Source of the DNA: Pluralibacter sp. UBA7423
GTDB taxonomy: Bacteria > Pseudomonadota > Gammaproteobacteria > Enterobacterales > Enterobacteriaceae
Length of the DNA: 39,373 nt
NCBI GenBank assembly: GCA_002470465.1
Contig: DKMD01000001.1
Coordinates: 1 to 39,373 of the forward strand
Reading direction: 5' to 3'
Below the pieces are notes generated by a model. The model worked only from the letters and a program-made list of their open reading frames with translations. It had not been told where the DNA came from and did no database searches. Below are positions 34,945 to 39,373 of this stretch, piece after piece. Position 1 is the stretch's first letter; each line of letters begins with the position of its first letter. The position numbers and the translations under genes are program-made.

Positions 34945-36744
34945 ATGAAGAACATAAGAAATTTCTCCATCATTGCTCACATCGACCACGGTAAATCCAC
35001 GCTGTCCGACCGTATCATTCAGATTTGCGGTGGTCTTTCCGATCGTGAAATGGCGGCGCAGGTTCTCGATTCCATGGATCTGGAGCGTGAACGCGGCATT
35101 ACCATTAAAGCGCAGAGCGTGACCCTGGATTACAAAGCGACCGACGGCGAAACCTACCAGCTTAACTTTATCGACACCCCGGGCCACGTAGACTTCTCCT
35201 ATGAAGTGTCGCGTTCTCTGGCTGCCTGTGAAGGTGCGCTGCTGGTTGTTGATGCCGGGCAGGGCGTAGAAGCGCAGACCCTGGCGAACTGCTATACCGC
35301 GATGGAAATGGATCTGGAAGTGGTGCCAGTTCTGAACAAAATCGACCTCCCTGCGGCCGATCCGGAGCGCGTGGCGGAAGAAATTGAAGATATCGTAGGG
35401 ATTGATGCAACGGATGCCGTGCGCTGCTCGGCAAAAACCGGCGTCGGCGTTCCTGATGTGTTAGAACGTCTGGTTCGCGATATTCCGCCTCCGGAAGGCG
35501 ATCCTGAGGCCCCACTGCAGGCGCTGATTATCGACTCCTGGTTCGATAACTATCTGGGCGTTGTGTCTCTGGTTCGTATCAAGAACGGCACAATGCGCAA
35601 AGGCGACAAGATTAAGGTGATGAGTACCGGGCAGGTCTATAACGCTGACCGTCTGGGCATCTTCACGCCGAAACAGGTTGACCGCACAGAACTGAAATGC
35701 GGCGAGGTAGGCTGGCTGGTTTGTGCCATTAAAGACATCCTCGGCGCGCCGGTGGGCGATACCCTGACGCTGTCCCGTAATCCGGCTGACAAAGCTCTCC
35801 CGGGCTTCAAGAAAGTTAAACCTCAGGTTTACGCGGGTCTGTTCCCGGTCAGCTCTGACGACTATGAAAACTTCCGCGATGCGCTTGGCAAGCTGAGCCT
35901 CAACGACGCCTCCCTGTTCTATGAGCCAGAAAGCTCAACGGCGCTGGGCTTCGGCTTCCGCTGTGGTTTCCTCGGCCTGCTGCACATGGAAATCATCCAG
36001 GAGCGTCTGGAGCGTGAATACGATCTGGATCTCATCACCACCGCACCGACGGTAGTGTATGAAGTGCAGACCACCAATAAAGAAGTTATTTACGTCGACA
36101 GCCCGTCCAAGCTGCCGCCGCTCAACAACATCCAGGAGCTGCGTGAGCCTATCGCCGAATGTCACATGCTGCTGCCGCAGGAGTTCCTCGGCAACGTGAT
36201 CACGCTGTGTATCGAGAAGCGTGGCGTGCAAACCAACATGGTTTATCACGGCAACCAGGTCGCTCTGACTTATGAAATCCCAATGGCGGAAGTGGTCCTC
36301 GACTTCTTCGACCGTCTGAAGTCCACCTCTCGCGGCTACGCGTCGCTGGATTACAACTTCAAGCGTTTCCAGGCCTCCAACATGGTGCGCGTCGACGTGC
36401 TGATCAACGGCGAGCGTGTAGATGCACTGGCGCTGATCACCCACAACGACAACGCTCCGTACCGCGGTCGTGAGCTGGTTGAGAAGATGAAAGAGCTGAT
36501 CCCACGCCAGCAGTTTGATATCGCGATTCAGGCGGCAATCGGCAACCACATTATTGCCCGTTCCACCGTGAAACAGCTGCGTAAAAACGTTCTGGCTAAG
36601 TGCTATGGCGGTGACGTCAGCCGTAAGAAAAAGCTGCTGCAGAAGCAGAAAGAAGGTAAAAAGCGCATGAAGCAGGTGGGTAACGTTGAGCTGCCGCAGG
36701 AAGCTTTCCTTGCCATTTTGCATGTCGGTAAAGACGGTAAATAA
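34945..36744 (+). CDS. lepA: Elongation factor 4 (LepA), 5' end supplied by the prophage
   Basis: A 599-residue ribosomal GTPase related to EF-G that can back-translocate or help ribosome function under stress. G motifs: AHIDHGKST (11-19), DTPGH (77-81) and NKID (131-134); a LepA-specific C-terminal domain is complete. Codons 1-10 come from the prophage; they encode the same peptide as the stranded native start but use other codons at positions 3, 5, 6, 7, 8 and 10. From codon 14 on the sequence is host. It is followed by lepB after 16 bases. Confidence 0.97.
   Translation: MKNIRNFSIIAHIDHGKSTLSDRIIQICGGLSDREMAAQVLDSMDLERERGITIKAQSVTLDYKATDGETYQLNFIDTPGHVDFSYEVSRSLAACEGALLVVDAGQGVEAQTLANCYTAMEMDLEVVPVLNKIDLPAADPERVAEEIEDIVGIDATDAVRCSAKTGVGVPDVLERLVRDIPPPEGDPEAPLQALIIDSWFDNYLGVVSLVRIKNGTMRKGDKIKVMSTGQVYNADRLGIFTPKQVDRTELKCGEVGWLVCAIKDILGAPVGDTLTLSRNPADKALPGFKKVKPQVYAGLFPVSSDDYENFRDALGKLSLNDASLFYEPESSTALGFGFRCGFLGLLHMEIIQERLEREYDLDLITTAPTVVYEVQTTNKEVIYVDSPSKLPPLNNIQELREPIAECHMLLPQEFLGNVITLCIEKRGVQTNMVYHGNQVALTYEIPMAEVVLDFFDRLKSTSRGYASLDYNFKRFQASNMVRVDVLINGERVDALALITHNDNAPYRGRELVEKMKELIPRQQFDIAIQAAIGNHIIARSTVKQLRKNVLAKCYGGDVSRKKKLLQKQKEGKKRMKQVGNVELPQEAFLAILHVGKDGK
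34975..34985 (+). other. attR core
   Basis: GCTCACATCGA, identical to 17333-17343. It occupies codons 11-14 of the rebuilt lepA. Left of it is phage DNA that imitates lepA, right of it is host lepA (CCACGGTAAATC). The deduced attB is the left flank of attL joined to the right flank of attR. Confidence 0.85.
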
Positions 36745-36760
36745 CCAATAAGGAGTTGGC

Positions 36761-37735
36761 ATGGCGAACATGTTTGCCCTGATCCTGGTCATTGCGACCC
36801 TGGTGACCGGGGTTTTGTGGTGCCTGGATAAGTTCATCTTTGCACCAAAACGCCGTGAACGTCAGGCCGCTGCGCAGGTTGCAGCGGGTGATACCCTGGA
36901 TAAAAAGACGCTGAAAAAAGTTGGCCCGAAACCGGGCTGGCTGGAAACCGGTGCCTCCGTTTTCCCGGTGCTGGCGATTGTGCTGGTGGTGCGCTCGTTT
37001 ATTTATGAACCTTTCCAGATCCCGTCTGGTTCAATGATGCCGACGCTGCTGATCGGCGACTTTATTCTGGTGGAGAAGTTTGCCTACGGCATTAAAGATC
37101 CTGTTTACCAGAAAACGTTAATTGAAACCGGTCATCCGAAGCGTGGCGATATTGTGGTCTTCAAATATCCTGAAGATCCGCGCCTGGATTATATTAAGCG
37201 CACCGTCGGCCTGCCGGGCGACAAAGTCAGCTACGATCCGATTGCGAAAGAAGTGACCATTCAGCCAAACTGTAGCTCCGGTCAGGCCTGTGGCAATGCG
37301 CTGCCGGTGACCTACTCCAACGTTGAGCCGAGCGACTTCGTTCAGACCTTCGCTCGTCGTAATGGTGCTGAAGCAACCAGCGGTTTTTGGCAGCTGCCTC
37401 AGGGCGAGAGCAAAGATAATGGCGTACGTCTGTCCGGGCGTAACGAAACGCTGGGTGAGGTGACTCACCGTATCCTGACCGTGCCGATCGCACAGGATCA
37501 GCTGGGGATGTACTACCAGCAGCAGGGCCAGCAGCTGGCGACCTGGATCGTTCCGCCGGGCCATTACTTCATGATGGGCGACAACCGTGACAACAGCGCC
37601 GACAGCCGCTACTGGGGCTTTGTCCCGGAAGCAAACCTGGTGGGTAAAGCCGTTGGCATCTGGATGAGCTTTGAAAAACAGGAAGGCGAATGGCCGACCG
37701 GCGTACGCTTAAGCCGCATCGGTGGAATTCATTAA
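36761..37735 (+). CDS. lepB: Signal peptidase I
   Basis: A 324-residue essential inner-membrane serine protease that removes signal peptides from exported proteins. Two N-terminal transmembrane helices (about 4-22 and 62-78) precede the periplasmic catalytic part with Ser91 (PSGSMMPT) and Lys146 (YIKRTVGLPGDK); the conserved GDNRDNSADSRYWG box is present. AAGGAG precedes the ATG. It is co-transcribed with lepA, so its expression now depends on phage-end transcription. Confidence 0.97.
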   Translation: MANMFALILVIATLVTGVLWCLDKFIFAPKRRERQAAAQVAAGDTLDKKTLKKVGPKPGWLETGASVFPVLAIVLVVRSFIYEPFQIPSGSMMPTLLIGDFILVEKFAYGIKDPVYQKTLIETGHPKRGDIVVFKYPEDPRLDYIKRTVGLPGDKVSYDPIAKEVTIQPNCSSGQACGNALPVTYSNVEPSDFVQTFARRNGAEATSGFWQLPQGESKDNGVRLSGRNETLGEVTHRILTVPIAQDQLGMYYQQQGQQLATWIVPPGHYFMMGDNRDNSADSRYWGFVPEANLVGKAVGIWMSFEKQEGEWPTGVRLSRIGGIH

Positions 37736-37749
37736 TCCCTGACCTTTGA

Positions 37750-37787
37750 TTCATGTCGTCACGTTAAGCGTGGCGACATGAATTATT
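37750..37787 (+). terminator. Long hairpin after lepB, probable terminator
   Basis: TTCATGTCG (37750-37758) pairs with CGACATGAA (37774-37782), and CACG (37760-37763) with CGTG (37769-37772), joined by a T-G wobble: a 14-bp stem with a 5-base loop. A T-rich TTATTT follows. It ends the lepAB unit and separates it from rnc-era. The promoter for rnc should lie between 37790 and 37860. Confidence 0.7.
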
Positions 37788-37882
37788 TCCTATATAAATG
37801 CCTCTCAGCTAACGACATCCCCTGTCGTTGCGTATAGAATATCCCCCCGAAGTTTTAGGTTGGTACCCGTAAGGGATCCACG

Positions 37883-37925
37883 GCACACGAAACCGCGTTG
37901 GCTTTCTCAGGTCGGTTTCGTGTGC
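37883..37925 (+). promoter_or_regulatory. rnc leader hairpin, RNase III autoregulatory site
   Basis: GCACACGAAACCG (37883-37895) pairs perfectly with CGGTTTCGTGTGC (37913-37925), a 13-bp stem with a 17-base loop, 33 bases before the rnc start. In E. coli, RNase III cleaves such a leader stem-loop of its own message and so limits its synthesis. The stem is longer than one helical turn, as RNase III requires. Confidence 0.8.
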
Positions 37926-37955
37926 TGCATTATTGACGCATTCATCTATTGGTAA

Positions 37956-39373
<1,418 letters not shown>

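Larger units (their letters stand above)
17333..34985 (+). mobile_element. Decayed prophage integrated in lepA, about 17.6 kb
   Basis: The element is bounded by att cores within lepA codons 11-14 and begins with a tyrosine integrase gene. Salmonella prophage Gifsy-1 is known to use the 5' end of lepA. The gene order is that of a lambda-like early region joined to a contractile-tail baseplate block, but three deletions removed immunity, replication, lysis, packaging, most head and most tail genes. The remainder cannot form virions by itself. Intact-looking cargo includes a possible toxin-antitoxin pair, a Dam domain, a TGT-like gene and an O-acetyltransferase. Confidence 0.93.

Noticed and set aside
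17333..34985. Functional prophage, phage satellite or tailocin
   Set aside because: Terminase, portal, sheath, tube, tape measure, lysis and repressor genes are absent and three genes are cut at scars, so a decayed prophage fits better than a satellite or an R-type tailocin.

Overview
This window is an enterobacterial chromosome segment. Gene order and protein sequences match the rrnG-distal to era region of Escherichia coli and its relatives (kgtP, yfiM, pssA, pat, tapT, trxC, yfiF, ung, grcA, srmB, trmN, nadB, rpoE-rseABC, lepAB, rnc, era). Sequence divergence from E. coli suggests Enterobacter, Lelliottia, Kosakonia or a close relative; that genus-level guess is inference.

Layout. Positions 1-123 are the distal terminator of an rRNA operon. 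From 350 to 17117 the housekeeping genes are intact and normally spaced. They include an FNR-controlled grcA promoter with two sites, a NadR box before nadB, a sigma-E promoter inside the rpoE leader, and a leader ORF before rpoE that is broken by two tandem stop codons.

From 17333 to 34985 a 17.6-kb decayed prophage sits inside the 5' end of lepA. The native lepA start is left behind at the left junction as a 15-codon stub. The phage right end supplies a new start whose first ten codons encode the same peptide with different codons, plus a new upstream region, so full-length LepA is rebuilt. Expression of lepA, and probably of essential lepB behind it, then depends on phage DNA.

The prophage has lost most of its genome. 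Three scars can be read directly. Near 22648 the 5' end of a cytosine methyltransferase gene meets the 3' end of a DnaB-like helicase gene. Near 25790 a 12-codon gene start meets the tail of a DUF2213 protein. Near 27733 the major capsid gene meets the last part of a tail gene. Repressor, replication, lysis, terminase, portal, sheath, tube and tape-measure genes are all missing.

What survives: a tyrosine integrase with flanking arm-type repeats; a YafO-like toxin with a 48-residue partner; an AlpA/Xis-like regulator and a DUF4060 protein; a Dcm-Dam fusion methyltransferase with a repeat-rich recognition region; several small early proteins including a TGT/DpdA-like TIM barrel; two head proteins; a complete contractile-tail baseplate and tail-fibre block; and a very AT-rich O-acetyltransferase gene of the serotype-conversion type.

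From 34945 to the end the host genes resume: lepA, lepB, rnc (with its RNase III-cleavable leader hairpin) and the first 246 codons of era.
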